The position numbers and the translations under genes were made by a program. Positions 23,395 to 36,375 of a DNA stretch of 64,000 nt are shown here, piece after piece. The notes beneath the pieces are model-generated. The model saw only the letters and a program-made list of their open reading frames with translations. It did not search any database and was not told the origin of the DNA. Source of the DNA: Leucogyrophana mollusca (lineage: Eukaryota; Basidiomycota; Agaricomycetes; Boletales); the NCBI GenBank assembly GCA_021014945.1, contig MU266359.1, forward strand, positions 1 to 64,000, in the 5' to 3' direction. Every line of letters begins with the position of its first letter. Positions within the stretch are counted from its first letter, which is position 1.

Positions 23395-26300
23395 TTTCTG
23401 CGATATGGTTGAAACCAAGAGGTCTAGGTTACCTGACGGCCTGAGGACGGGCGTATGTATAACGCAGCCGCCATTAGCAGTCGTGAGAAAGTTGGGGTAA
23501 GTCAGCGGCAGCACTGCTTCCGCATGCTGTTATCATCCATGACATTGTAAGTCCTAATCGCTTCGAAAAATAGGTCATGTTGACGTGTCGTCGCGACCAG
23601 GGACCACGGACGGGATACGACCTGCAGCTAAGTCTGTATCTTGAAAGGGCGATCTCGAGCGCTTAGGCATAGTCGTCGCCATTCAACACAGTGGTCGGTG
23701 TCAGCGTCAGTCTTCAAGAGCATATTTCCAAGCTTACGAGGTAATGGGATCCGCTGGCACTTATGGTGTTCGCTGCTAGAATCTCCTTGCTCGCGTTTGG
23801 CCCCGCCTATACTGTTTCTGCGACCAAGGCTTCACGACCGGGGCGAAGATTCTGTCATGAAACTCATCGCGTTGAGAATATCTTCAGTCCGTAGGTTTGA
23901 TCTGTTGCTTTGGGAGGTTTGGCGCGAGCGACTCTGACCCAAGTGCTGATATCCAATTTCTGGCGAAGCGCATGGCGGTACCTTACGCCCTGATGCTATG
24001 ATCGCTTTCGTGTCCGTGCAGAGCGGAATCAATGGAGTCCTCGGACATCGTACTGGCGTGTGTCGGTTGTATTCCCCTGTGGGGCACAAACTTCAACCTT
24101 GGCAATTCTAGCTTGATGACAGCATGTGCTGATCGTCTAGACTCAGGCTGCGGTATCACGTCTATCCCCTGTAAGTCGTAATCACGATCGATTCCATCGA
24201 ACTGCCCTAGGCTGACTCAGTGGACATTTGACAGTCCGTCTCATGTATTAACGGGGCTATCTACTCAGCTTTAACCATTTCCGTGATTTTAGGGTCCAGC
24301 GCGCCCTAACGGCCACTTTAATATGTTCCCTTCCGGACGGCCCTCCCAACAGACGTTTTCGAACATATTTTTGCATCTGGAACTTATCCTTGTCGCGGTG
24401 AGACACATACATCACACTGCACGCTTTTCCCAGCTCACCCACCCTGTCAAGGTTTATCAGTCTCTGAAGTCTGATATAGTGCTGCTTTATAGTGGTGGCA
24501 CGTGCAAGTGAATCGCGCCCCGAATCTCACTTTGTCTCGTCCTTCGCCGATACACATTGGGTCTGTATCGTCGAGAGATCTTCGGTAAACAGCCCGGAAT
24601 GCCAAGGGTTTGGACAGTTCGTAGAGATAACATGGCTGGACGAGCCCTCTCCATACGGCGTGAAGAATGGAAGGGTGCGACGCTCGAAACTCAACAAGTT
24701 TCCTGCTTTGGGAAAAATTGATTGATATGACAGCTATTTTACGATATCACCCGCTTATTATGCTCGCGCGTCACCGTCAGTCCTCGCCGCTCCTCGGAAA
24801 ACAACCAGGCGCTGATGACGCCTTGAACCTATCGTTCAGCCTATCACCGTCCACTCTTAGCATCCGAATGCGTTACCCCTTTCAAATCAGTCATTCAACT
24901 CGTCTTCCCCGCTTTATCCAACACCCTCAAGCCCAGTTGCTGCACCCGCCAGGTCACGATGTACCTTTTCCTTAGATATCGATCAGACACCCCGTGGTGA
25001 TCATGGCAGACGGTCTTTCCCGACGTTCCTGTTTATACCCAGCGTGCAATAAGAAACGGGAAAATTGTCGTGGAGCCCAAGATGTCATCGTGATCGTGGA
25101 TCATGATCCCTTCTGCTTTGATCCGATATGCAGTCCTCCATGGAGACCCTTTACATCTTCAATACCGTGCGTAGTAAACCCTTTGTGCCGATAATCTCAC
25201 TTATCAGGTTGCGAATATTCTGTAACAGTATTCCAGAGGAACTCGTGATGCTGACGTCGGATAACATCAGAGTTATGACGTACCTTTTTGTTCTGCCTTT
25301 GGTTCACGCAATCATATCCGTTTCCAAATTCTCCTCATGCAAAACACCGGACGTGGTTCGCGCCACCTGACGCCAATACTTCGTCTACGGTATCAGCGGT
25401 TGCTTAGACCAGTATCCCCTTATCATTACACTCCGCTTTCCGCCCTCTCACTACGCCTGTCATGGAACTTCCATTTGTCAATTTCCCTTCTTTTCGGCAA
25501 TTCTTCGTAGAGCTCGGGCTGCTACGCCCACAGGGTCTCACTCAGAAACGCGGATATTGTAATTTTAGAGACTGGATATTGTTGGATGTTCTTGCGTTCC
25601 GTCGTCCCGTTCAGTCGTCCCGGGTTTCAAAGATGACCCGGGGTAAAACACAAGGGCTGCCAGAACGAAGACCATCGCCTTTCGCGGTGAGGTGGAGTAC
25701 TAGACGATACACGTTTCTCCATTTACCTCTCGGAACCGAAACCGAAGGTGCAATATTCCCCATGGTCTTCCTCTGCATGTGGAATAGCTCATAGAAGACC
25801 TTTCTCGAACTTGATGTGTATCGAAGGTATGCCCCGTTGACATGATTATGGCTTTGCACCCTAGAACTGACAACCGCTATCGTTCCTCAGGGCATGGTGA
25901 CGTGTTAGCATCTCTCGATCATTTTCCCCCACCCGGTGTCCTGGGGAAAGTTCACATCAAGGCCCATTGTGGAAACACATGATGCTTGATGTCAGTCACC
26001 GCTCCTAATTTTGATAGGGCGACCTGCATGCAGGCCTTTATGCGATGGGCTGCGGAGGTTCTGTAGGAGTCCCCGCGTACTCGTATGGCTACCGGGGCTC
26101 ACCGATCGAAGCGGTACTGGACTGTTGGGTGGAAATGCTGCAATAGATTGGGTTGCCTGTGTTTACACCTCGCGATTGCAATACAGCGCTGGTTCTTGCT
26201 CCTGATCCGCCGAATAAATATTTTTTCACCGTTTGAGTTTTGCGGCACATTTTAGTGTTTTCTTGACGATCCGTTCCCTTTGAGCTACACGCTCGCACCA

Positions 26301-27280
26301 CTCGTTCATCCCCGTTGCTGGCAGGAAGTGAGCATCAAGTGTACATAAACTGCGCGCGCCGAATATCTGGGATTTCGGCATATCCCGTCATACCTAAAAG
26401 GCAGTTCCTAAAGCAGCGTGAGTGGAACAAACTCGAACGGTCAGGAAAAGCTCATGCCCACGAGCACCAATTGTGCAATAAAAGACTAGGTGTGCATACT
26501 TATAGGCTGGTAACAGAACATCGTGATATCTGCACTCATGGGCGTTACTCCGAAGCAGTTGACATGTCATGAAGACGCACAGGCACACGAGGCGTTTCCC
26601 GTCCTGTCTATTAACTTAAGTCCACGGACATCACTCAGGTGAGCCCGCATTCTGCTCGGCAGTTGTGTTTACCGTCACCGCGGCTTCGCTTGCCTAATAC
26701 TGTTCAACCTAACCGATATTTTTCTTGTTTGTTCTGAGAGTGCTTCAGGATGATAGACCATCCATATTCGATGGCTGGCTTCCAGAATGCACGACGCACC
26801 TTGTGGGGCCTGCTCCTTGACCTTATCCGATGATTCGGGGGCGCTAATTTTCTAAAACCCTTGGACATGTCTTTGCACCTCTATTGATCCATTTTACGAG
26901 TCAAAAACTTCGTCCCGTCCCTGACAAATATGTGCTAGATTGTCGGAGTCGATCCTTCGTCTACATCCGGAATCCGAAATCCGCCAGCGTCTTAAATGCA
27001 GGGTTTATAACCAGAGGAAACATGCGTCGCTATGCCCACATATCTGGCCGAAGTGAACATGCATTCAATTTCGTCGCAAGAGGGCTTCCTGGCCGTTATG
27101 GCAGCTGCTTTGGTGCGTTGTGCGAAAGACCTTTAACAATAGCTATCCGACTGAATTAGTTTGTAGGGATGTCACCTCATCTTCAATCGCTATGAACCCG
27201 CCCACCCTCTGTCCCATCTGGTTCTCTTAGTGGTCATCCCTGGTTTCTTGACCCCTCTGCTTGTGTCAAGTTGCTCCACC
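23395..27280. other. Gene-poor tract, no gene supported
   Basis: About 3.9 kb with only short frames on both strands and none matching a family I know. Some stretches (24.9-25.4 kb and 25.46-25.95 kb on plus) can be spliced into longer frames, but no conserved motif supports them. No terminal repeats, reverse transcriptase or transposase motifs were seen. Confidence 0.5.
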
Positions 27281-29248
27281 ATGATACGCGCGATACTTGC
27301 GACGTTCTTGCTGTACTTCTCCACTCTGCTTATGTCTATCCTATTATACCGTCTATCTCCCTTCCACCCTTTGGCAAAATACCCTGGGCCAATTCTTTGC
27401 AGGGTGTCCAAGTTTTGGATGGCGTGGGTGTCTTCTGATGGAAAGCAGCATCAATATTACTGCAAACTGCACAAGCAGTACGGGGACGCCGTTAGAATCG
27501 GTAATGCCCATCGATCATCTCCTCGCTCAATAGAGTTCCTGACCATCCGGTGTCTTCCAGGGCCCAACGAGATCTCCTTACGAACGGTGGAAGCGGTGCA
27601 GCCTTTAATGGGGGCGACTGGATTGCCAAAGGGACCCCGTACGTTGTCCACCCTGCTTGCAAAGTCCTTATCGTTGATATTGGGCTGATAACAGACTGGG
27701 ACGGTCGGATGGCTGAACAAGCCAGCATCAGGGCTCTTATTGGCGTAAGGGACCCTGTGGAACATATGCGCCGTCGTAAACCGTGGAACAGAGCTTTCAA
27801 CTCAACTGCACTCAAAGGCTACGAGGGGATCCTTTCAAAGCGAGCCCAACAATTTGTATCTGCGCTGGAGCAACAAACTCGCCCCATTAATTTGGCACAG
27901 TGGATGAACCACTTCACGTGAGTATCTCCCAAACTCCTGTTGCGCATAACTTAATCGCGTCCATCAGATTCGACTTTATGAGCGATATGGCGTGAGTTTC
28001 CAGTACGTTACAAAGTGTGCCACGCGGCTGAATTTTTATGGCAGATTTGGCGGGGGCTCAGAGATGCTGCGCGATGGTGACATAGATAATACATGGCACC
28101 TACTCGAAAGTGGATTACCGTGAGTGTTACCCCCACCATTAAGTGGGGTGACTCAGTTGTGTTTCCTTCCACAGGACAGCTTTGGTTTTGACTCATGTAC
28201 CCTGGCTTGGTACATACTATGCCAAGCTCCCAGGAGTTGGTCAAAGCTTGAAGAAGTTCCGTTCGTACTGTCAGGAGCGAGCTTCGCTCCGGCGCTCGCA
28301 GGGCTCTCAAGCCAAAGATCTTTTTCATTATTTGGTGACTGCTCCCTTCATGCTAATTTGGAACGGTGTGCTAATGATATGCCCACGTCAGATCGACGAA
28401 TCCGGTGTTGAACGCTGTCCCCCCACTTTTGCCGAAGTCGCGTCTGACGGCGTCCTAGCTATCGTCGCTGGTTCCGATACAACTTCCACCACGCTCAGCT
28501 CTCTCTTTTGGTTCCTCCTTTCCAATCCTTCCGCGTATCACCGCCTGCAAGCTGAAGTAGACAAGTACTTTCCTCCGGGTGAAAATGCTTTGGACACCAC
28601 CCACCACCAACAGATGAGCTATCTCAATGCCGTAATGTACATCCATTCTTGCCTTTCCTATTTTCAGAAAGATGACACATGACACTGGTGTCAGTAACGA
28701 GACTCTGCGGTTGTTCCCACCCGTCCTCAGCGGTAGCCAGCGTGGGGGAGCCAAGGGCAACAATGGAAAGGTTGTCGGTCCTTAGTAAGCCTTCTCGTCT
28801 ATTTTCTGTCTCCTGCGAAGCCATTAACCCATGTGTAACGTTCAGTTTCTTACCAGCAGGGACGAGTGCATTCGTACATTCATATTCTCTTCACCGCGAT
28901 CCGCGCAACTTTTCCCCGATGCCTGACAACTTCTGGCCGGAGCGGTGGCTTTCTCCTGAGGAACGATCGACCCTGGTGTCGTCTGACTCCAAGGGCCTAG
29001 ATAAGGTTCCATTCATCCACAATACCGCGGCTTTTCTCCCCTTCTCTTTCGGGCCCGCAAATTGCGTTGGCAAGAATCTCGCGTATCAAGAGATGCGGAC
29101 AGTCGTCTGTCTGATGATGCAGCGCTTGGAATTCTGCTTCGTCGATGGCTTCGAACCAGAAACCTGGGAACGTGATCTAAAGGACTACTTTGTCACAATG
29201 AAGGGGGAGCTACCGGTCGTCTTATCTCCACGGGTTTTGAAAGGTTGA
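27281..29248 (+). CDS. Cytochrome P450 monooxygenase
   Basis: Haem-thiolate monooxygenase of the endoplasmic reticulum. The start MIRAILATFLLYFSTLLMSI is a membrane anchor followed by the proline-rich hinge FHPLAKYPGP. Exons split by short introns give WNRAFNSTALKGYE (C helix), the I-helix oxygen-activation motif VAGSDTTSTTLSSLFW near 28470, the K-helix NETLRLFPPV (ExxR) near 28702, an RDPRNFSPMPDNFWPERW block, and the haem loop PFSFGPANCVGKNLA with the cysteine ligand near 29065. The loop has Ala instead of the consensus Arg two residues before the Cys, as in several Agaricomycete CYP families. All key motifs are present, so the enzyme should be active. Substrate unknown. Confidence 0.9.
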
Positions 29249-32200
29249 AGGCTGTGGTAGTTGCTGGATTAATCTATAGCATTTAGTTATTTCACATGTA
29301 TTCTTTAAAGTCTCTGACCCGCAGAGCCCTAATATCAGTGCTCTATTTATTGAGGTCGCTATCACCGCAGCGTAAAACAACTGCAATGATTCGACCGCAG
29401 GGGGGCTACCAACGGATGGGGCAAAGCTATTACATTTGGGAAAGTTGGCGAGGGGATGCGCCAGCAGCTTAATGGAGGAGCTGGTGAAGAACTCACCGTG
29501 TGCTAGTTGTGCCTTGATTCAGAGTGCTTCGAATTGGATAGATCACTCAGCAGGACAACCGGTCCGCGAGACCAAGCTGCTGGTCGTCGGAGCGGGCGGG
29601 AAAGCGCCCGACGGATTGTTCTATCTCTGCTCCTAAGAAGCTCTCGTGACACCTGCCATCACTGGCAGCACCCATCAAGGATAGAGATGGGGTACCGGGG
29701 CCTCGAGATATATCCACCAATAAGGGAGGCAGGGGAGATGTGAAGCCCGATCTAGTCCAAATGTGACCTGCGTTGGCACCTGGGTGGTGAGTGCGAAGCA
29801 GATCAACGTGAATACCATGGCATACAGAAATCAGGGTCGGCCCAGGACGGAATAGCAAGCGACCCAGATATCCCTCAACTGAAAAGATCAGGAAGTAACC
29901 CTCAAAACACCGAGCCTGTGGCGCTTCTCTGTCGGCTGTGACGCAGACAGGTCTGTTCCGAGGTCAATGGGCCGTGGTAGCCTGGAGTCCGATTTTATCG
30001 AGTTCCTCGGGAAAGATTTGACTAGGCACAACTCCAACGCGACCGGGAAAAAGTCACCGACCGCTCGCAGCGCTCCCGGTGAAACAGATTCCACTGGGGA
30101 TCATCCATCATCAGCTGGATTGCGCATCGTGTAGTCCATTGAATCCGCAGGAGTTTCACGCTGTGTGGCAAACAGCGGGATGGACAAGCCGACGCCACAG
30201 ATTAGATGGGAGCGCATTTCAGCGGACCTTGTTGGGACGTGATGATAAGGAAAGTTATGCAGGTTTCAATCCTCCAAGCAACTTCAAGATGATGGTCGCG
30301 GTGATAGCGCAAAGTTAAATGACTCAGGGTTGGGCCAGGGACGAGGATACAGCCGGGGTCTTGACAGCTTACCGGACCTGAGTAGCTTTCACTGACTCTT
30401 AGAGTCCTTCAAAAGCCCAGAAACTCATTTACCCGTACCTGTCTGCGATTGCGACTGATACGCGCAACGTCCACACGAAATAACTGTCAGTCGCAGGTCT
30501 GAGCCCACAGGTACGTGTCTGGCCGTTTGCGACCATTCAATAATAAAAAGCGTGATTCTGAAAAACTAGTCCTCCTCAGGCTTGGCCATGAACAATCTGT
30601 CGTATGGGGATTATGAGGCTGGCGGCTCTCGGGTGACACCAGTGGTAATAGTGTGTCGTTGGTGTCATGGCCGCCAGCTCGTGAGTATTCTCCGTATCCT
30701 GGCGGCCAGAGTCTCCTCACTGATTCTGTTAGCCAAAATAGTGATATCTTTTCCTCCACCTGCTTCTTTTTGGGTATAACAGGGTATAACTCAAACATGG
30801 ATGACTAACGATTTCTGACTCAAACTCGCGTGTATCTGTGAGTGGGCAGGCCATCCGCTGAGGGAACCTGGCATACCTAACTGCCTCCCTCTCTGTTCGG
30901 ACGTATGTCGATATTATTTGAAGGAGATGAAAAATCAAAAGATCTAACTTCGACGCGGGTTCATAGGTGTGTCTACAGCGAGCCATGTAATAATGCCACT
31001 CGATTGTCAGCACACAGGTCAAGGCAAAATTCTCCAGGATCCCGGATATTTGTGGGTTTCGCGCACCCATCTGCTCAGTTCAGGCGATTTTCCGTGCCTT
31101 CGCTGTATTGCCCGAATGGATCTACCACCTACTTTTACATCAGGATGTCACATCCTGGGGTGATGGTTGCTAGACCACGCTCGTCGGCGACCACATTTTC
31201 GGGCTGCTCACACGAAGGACGCCAATCCTTGGGTTTTGCCCGAGTAGATACTCGTTTGCTTCTTTCAGCCCAGAATTAGATCCAGATCGCAGCGTGAAAT
31301 TCTGCACGCGATGCTTTTGCGCCATACTCAGCGGGCAATCAGGAACCCGTTGTGAGTCTGATATATTTTGTCCTTCCAACGCATCAAAAGGGCGAACAAG
31401 CGCCGCTGAGTTTTGCCCAGCTTTTTTCTATTTAGGCTCTCTGACCCGGGTGTTACTATCTGCCCGGCATCGTCGGACGCGGAACGGGACGCGCTACCCA
31501 GTTGCATATAGATCACAAAAGAATCCACGCAAAAAGGGGCATTGTTCGTCAGCAGTTTCTCGCACTTGGATATTATTGTCGAGGAGCTTTTGGACCCACT
31601 CGAAAACTACTCGTCCGACCCTGATTCATTTCGGGTACTCGTAAACAATGATACTGGCGAAATAATGGATCGCAGGTACGCTCCTGCCATATTCATCCTC
31701 AGTACTCAACAGCGTCATTTTCCCATCATGATGGATTGATTCCTTTGTGGGCAACACATTTTACGACCGATAGGTCCGCCTCGAGGCTTCGCAGAATGAC
31801 CCTGGCTGGCGCTTTTCCTGGAAGCGCAAGAGTGAAGAAGCCGCACGGCTATGCCGACCAACTGGACCTACTGATATCCGAATACATCTCAAAATATCAC
31901 TTTCCCGCTTCATTGAGTAGACGGAGGCCTCGATTTTCATCCGGAAGTGCCCTGTGGCCTCCGGTGAGGTCGCCGATGGATATTTTCTGAGAAAATGTTG
32001 GCCGCTTGCTCCCTATTGTAACTGGCATGGCTCCCGCCGCTTGCTCTATAGCGACATTATTTCCCCCACGCCGCGTCTCCACATGCTCATGGATGTAGTC
32101 GACCAGCTTCGACAAGGGGCCCATTGCCCAACCTCGACCGCTGCATATAAGGTTCGTGATCGTACCCCTACCCGAATGTCTTCCGTGCCAAGTGAAATCC

Positions 32201-32802
32201 GAGCCTGACTGGTCTAGCCACAGCTCAATTCTCCCGCGACACATACCTGCACCCCAAACACGTCATGTACAAACCGAAAGGGGCAGGCAATCCCCTTGTG
32301 CAGTCAGTATGGGTTGCCCGTCACGACCCTGACTGGCTTTTCATATTGGGTGTACGCATGACCTGGCGTGTGCCACGATGTAGATGGCTCTGGATCTTCC
32401 GTCCACGCCACTTAATTGAAACTCTGAGGGCATAGAACTGTGAAGACCGCACCTTGTTCTTTGCGAGTAATCGCCACCAGAACTAAGGTGCGGCCATTAC
32501 GCGGTGCTAGCGATCGATGACGCTCGCAATCCTACATCCAGCAGCTAAAACAGAGTTCTGTACGTGACTGTTCTTTTCGTGGGCGTCGTGGCTGGCCGTT
32601 GGTCACATCTTTGAACTTTCTATGCGATATTAAGTTTCCAAATCAGTGTGCCTTGTAGCTGGTTTACTTGAGTTGATCAGGAGGCAAAGCGATTGCACGT
32701 GACGTCCAAGCAATGTCTAGGGTGTGACGTCATATCATTTACCCCAGTCAACAGACTTGGACTTGTGGTGAGTCCTCTGGTCTCTCCGAGCTTGCGTATG
32801 TC
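29249..32802. other. Gene-poor tract between P450 and acetate kinase
   Basis: About 3.55 kb without a supported gene on either strand. Short frames such as 31542-31739 have no recognisable content. It contains the imperfect hairpin at 30618-30678 listed separately. The ack1 promoter must lie near the right end. Confidence 0.5.
30618..30678. repeat. Imperfect inverted repeat
   Basis: Left arm GCTGGCGGC (30618-30626) then TGACACCA (30634-30641); right arm TGGTGTCA (30660-30667) then GCCGCCAGC (30670-30678). Both sub-arms pair perfectly, separated by unequal spacers of 7 and 2 nt. This could be a transcribed hairpin or a relic of a small mobile element. Confidence 0.6.
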
Positions 32803-34329
32803 ATGTCTCTCATTCTTTCTGTAAACGCTGGTTCCTCATCCCTCAAGGTTTCCCTTTTCCGCTGCTCCCCCAACGATTCCTCCGAACCCATATTACTTTT
32901 GTCTTCTTCCACTTCTTCCATCTCGACCCCACCTGCCAAATTTTCATTTACTCCCGCTGCTGTTGACGTCCGCCCTGTAAAGGATGAAGTGGAGTCCATT
33001 CATAACCATGCTTCAGCCTTCAAGCACTTCCTAGATCGCCTTAAGGGCGAAGCGAGCATCGAGCGCACGGAAATTAAGCATGTGTGTCACCGTATCGTGC
33101 ATGGGGGCGACTACACGGACCCAGTTGTTATCGCCAACGAGTCATTATATCACATCGAGAAACTTGCAGATCTCGCACCCCTGTAAGTTCAGGTACTCTG
33201 CCCTGTGCTTATGCTCATTGGTCCGGGACCAGCCACAACGGTTCTGCACTGTCCGTAATAAAGACCTCCATCGATGCCCTTCCGCATGCACGTTCCATTG
33301 CGTTCTTCGACACCGCCTTCCATAAAGCTCTCCCACGACAGGTCTCGACCTACGCCATCAATCAGCAGGTCGCGAGAGATCGTGGACTGAAGAAGTATGG
33401 TTTCCATGGTTTAAGCTGTTTGTGTCGTTGGCCCCTCATCTGCTCCGCCTATGCCCTTATTTGATTTCTTCGCTTGCCTAGATTCTTTCATCTTGCGATC
33501 AGTCGCATGCCACCTCGAAAAGGTTTTTGGATGTTGATACCGGTGATGAACATACCTACTCACACGCTATACCAGGATCCCAGATCCCTCAATATGATTG
33601 CTATGCATATCGGCTCCGGTGCCTCCATCTGCGCGATTAGGTCCGGCGAGTCGATCGACACCTCCATGGGTCTCACTCCACTTAGCGGATTGCCCGGTGC
33701 GACAAGGGCAGGAGACGTCGACGCAAGCCTGATCTTCCACTACACGAGCCGCTCGCCCGCACACATGAGCCACGATCCAAGCTTGGCCCAAGAGGTGCAC
33801 ATTACGGAGGTGCGTTTTACTACTATCGTCAGTTGCCGGTCTCGGGGTGTGAACCAGTTGTATTCGACATTGCCAGGCTGAAGATATCTTGAACACCAAG
33901 TCCGGATGGAAGGCGCTGACCGGGACGACAGATTTTGGCGAAATCACCAAGAACGCCGACATTTCCTCCCCGCCATCTGCGTCGTCGAATTCATGCACAG
34001 TCGCGTTCCATCTCCTGCTGGACCGCATTTTACATTACGTCGGTGCGTACTACCTTGCGTTACGTGGGGACGTAGACGCACTTGTGTTTGCGGGTGGTGT
34101 CGGAGAGAAGAGTGAGCAGCTGAGGTCAGCGATTGGGGAGGCTGTAGGGTGCTTGGGGTTCGCTGCGGTGGACGAAGGAAGGAATAGAAAAGTGAGTACG
34201 GGGGACGAAGTTGTGGCTGATGTTGGAAGAGAAGGAGGAGGGAAGCGACTACTGGTCTGTAAAACGGACGAGCAATTTGAGATGACGAGGGAGTGCGTGT
34301 CGTTGGCGCATCGGGGCTCCTGGGAGTGA
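32803..34329 (+). CDS. ack1: Acetate kinase
   Basis: Interconverts acetyl phosphate + ADP and acetate + ATP. Model joins 32803-33182, 33233-33417, 33482-33522, 33576-33809 and 33877-34329 (430 residues), all GT-AG and in frame. Family motifs: [11 protein letters not shown] at the N-terminus, the catalytic HRIVHGGDY region, [43 protein letters not shown] and [14 protein letters not shown]. Glu/Asp, Asn and Arg residues of the active site are in place. Length is slightly above bacterial AckA, with a Ser-rich insertion after about residue 25. In fungi the partner is phosphoketolase (Xfp), which makes acetyl phosphate; an Xfp gene lies 17 kb away at 51357-54428. Confidence 0.95.
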
Positions 34330-34444
34330 AGCGGTGAAGGTTGAAGGTAAAAATATTATTATATGTACATTGTATGACAGCCATAATCGAACACGAAACA
34401 CGAGTATGCGGTACATAGAATTCATGGGACTCAAATTTGAACCA

Positions 34445-36375
34445 TTACTGAGATCTCCTGAGCCAGCTGACGATACTCGAGACCAGCACGAAAGGGAGAC
34501 TTTCGTGGCGCAACGCATCGTCTCTCGCCCGTTTCTGCTCTTCCAGTCGTCTGTCCGTCATCTGCTCGTACTCTTTCCTAGCCTGGGCAGCTTTCGCCAG
34601 CTCTGCCTCGCGTCTCGCCTTGGCCAGTGCGTCTTGCAATTCGCGCTGCTTCTGGTTTTCGGCTTCCTTGCGGGCCTTCTCCTCCTCGACAAGCTGCGCC
34701 CGACGAGCTTCTTCTTCTTCCACCTGCTTGCGTAGCCTGGAAACTTCGTCTTGTAGTCGTTTTTTGAACTCCTGGTCTTCCTTATCTCTGGCTTCTTTCT
34801 GCTCCTCGAGGAGTCGCACCCGGGCCTCTTCCTCTGCTCGTTTCAACGCGGCCACTTCCTGATCCTTTCTTACTTGCTCCAGCTTCGCCTGCTTTACCTC
34901 CCTTTGCATCCGGGCGATCTCGTCCCGGAGTTGTTGTCTGTGCTCTTCTTCCTCTTTGGCTTTCGCCGCCCTCTGCTCTTCGGCATGTTGCATCTGGCGC
35001 TCCTTCTCCGCCGCTTCCTCCTCAGCCCTTTCCCTCTCTCTTCTCGCTTCTTCCGCCCTGGCTTCCTCTGCTTGCTGCATCTCGTTTCGTGCTCTGATCA
35101 CTTCCTCTTGGAGCACCTGAAGACGTCTCCGGTTTTCTTCCTCTTCGCGCTCCTTCGCCCGTTTCTCCTCTTCGAGAACCCGCGCTCGCTTCTCATCCTC
35201 GATCTGCTTCGCGGCCAGCAGTTCGCGCTCTTTCCTGGCGTGCTCTGCCTGCTTCTCCTCCATCTGTTGTCGTACGGTGGAGACTTCATCGTGCAGGGCC
35301 TCGAGAGCTTCCACTTGTCTTCTATGCGTATCCTCCATCTCGAATATCTTCGCATCCAGCTTGGCCTTCTCCGCAGCGTACTCGGCAGCTAATTGCTGAG
35401 CATCTCGTTGGATCCTCATGATTTCTTGATGCTTCTTCTCGACCTCCTCGCGTAGCTCCTCTCTCGTTTCTTCGTCTTTGGCCTTCAAAGCCTTCTCCAT
35501 CTCTGCCTTAAGGGTCTTCAACTCCTCGCTGTGCTGATCAGCCTGGTACTGAAGCGCGCGGGTGAGCTCCGCGCCAGCAGCTGTGTGCGCGATGTCTTTG
35601 TGTTCGTTAACGAGCTCGTCCTGAATGCGGAGAGTCGCGGGCTGCAGGTTGATCAAGTGACGGAGGATGGTGTGTGCGGACGCCTGCGTTCCGTCGTGTC
35701 GGAGCATCCTCGCACCCTTTTCGAGAACGGGTTTGAAGAACTTGTCTTTCCCCGCAAGCTCGGCTTCCCTGGCCTCCCCAAGCTCGCGCTTTACTTCGCT
35801 CCACATATTGCTGACGAGCAGCACCGACTTCAGACTGCTCTCTCCGCAGAGCTCGCGGAACATCGCGAAGTTTCGCTTCGACGTGCCGCCCATCCTGAAG
35901 TCAGAGATACGGTGCATATAGATGACGCCGGCGAGCTTTGTACCCTGCTCGTACCTGAAAACGATATTGGTCAGGCAAGCGAACGTATTCTCCGTCATTC
36001 AAGATTGCTCACGTATTCTGAAGATAGGCAGCAATTAATTTCAGTATATCGGTGTCCTTCCGGCTCGTGTCGTCGAAGCCGGGCGTGTCGATCAAGCTGA
36101 CGATCCGGCCATTTAATCTGAACGGCTTCGAGGTCTGGATCTCGCTAGTACAGCTCTCTAAGCCCTTCCCAACGGTAAAGTCGGATCCGCTGGCGCAGTT
36201 GATGAACTGAATGCTTCCTGGTCAGCTGACATATTCGAATTGTTCACGTATGATTGTGCTCACAGTTGTTTTTCCACTCCCGGTGGCCCCCATTATCCTG
36301 TTGGTGCTAGTTAGGCTGAGTAGTCTCGGACGTAAAACGTACGCACGCTATCCTAATCTCTTTGCCGTACGCCAT
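34445..36375 (-). CDS. AIG1/IMAP-like GTPase with long coiled coil
   Basis: The N-terminal GTPase domain has G1 MGATGSGKTTF, G3 LIDTPGFDDT and a G4-like SNMWS, the arrangement of the AIG1/IMAP (GIMAP) branch of septin-like GTPases. The conserved IYMHRISDFRMGG box follows G3. After about residue 240 comes a coiled coil of about 370 residues, very rich in Glu, Arg, Ala, Lys and Gln with heptad-like leucines, ending in a short hydrophobic C-terminus (LPFVLVSSIVSWL). The first coding exon is very short (36375 to 36347) and joins through a phase-2 intron to give IRIAIMGATG. A further upstream exon is possible. Membrane association and oligomerisation are inferred from family behaviour; the role in fungi is unknown. 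Paralogue at 37144-38265. Confidence 0.85.

Noticed and set aside
24900..25960. Possible multi-exon gene on the plus strand in the gene-poor tract
   Set aside because: Short frames can be joined by GT-AG signals, and one reads GHGDVLASL, but no run of motifs matches any family and stops are frequent.
29040..29085. P450 haem loop with Ala in place of Arg as a sign of inactivity
   Set aside because: FSFGPANCVGKNLA-type loops are common in active Agaricomycete P450s and the Cys ligand is present.
34334..35392. Long plus-strand frames rich in Leu, Ser and Cys opposite the coiled-coil GTPase
   Set aside because: They are antisense shadows of the Glu/Lys/Arg-rich coiled coil; low-complexity coding sequence leaves open frames on the opposite strand.
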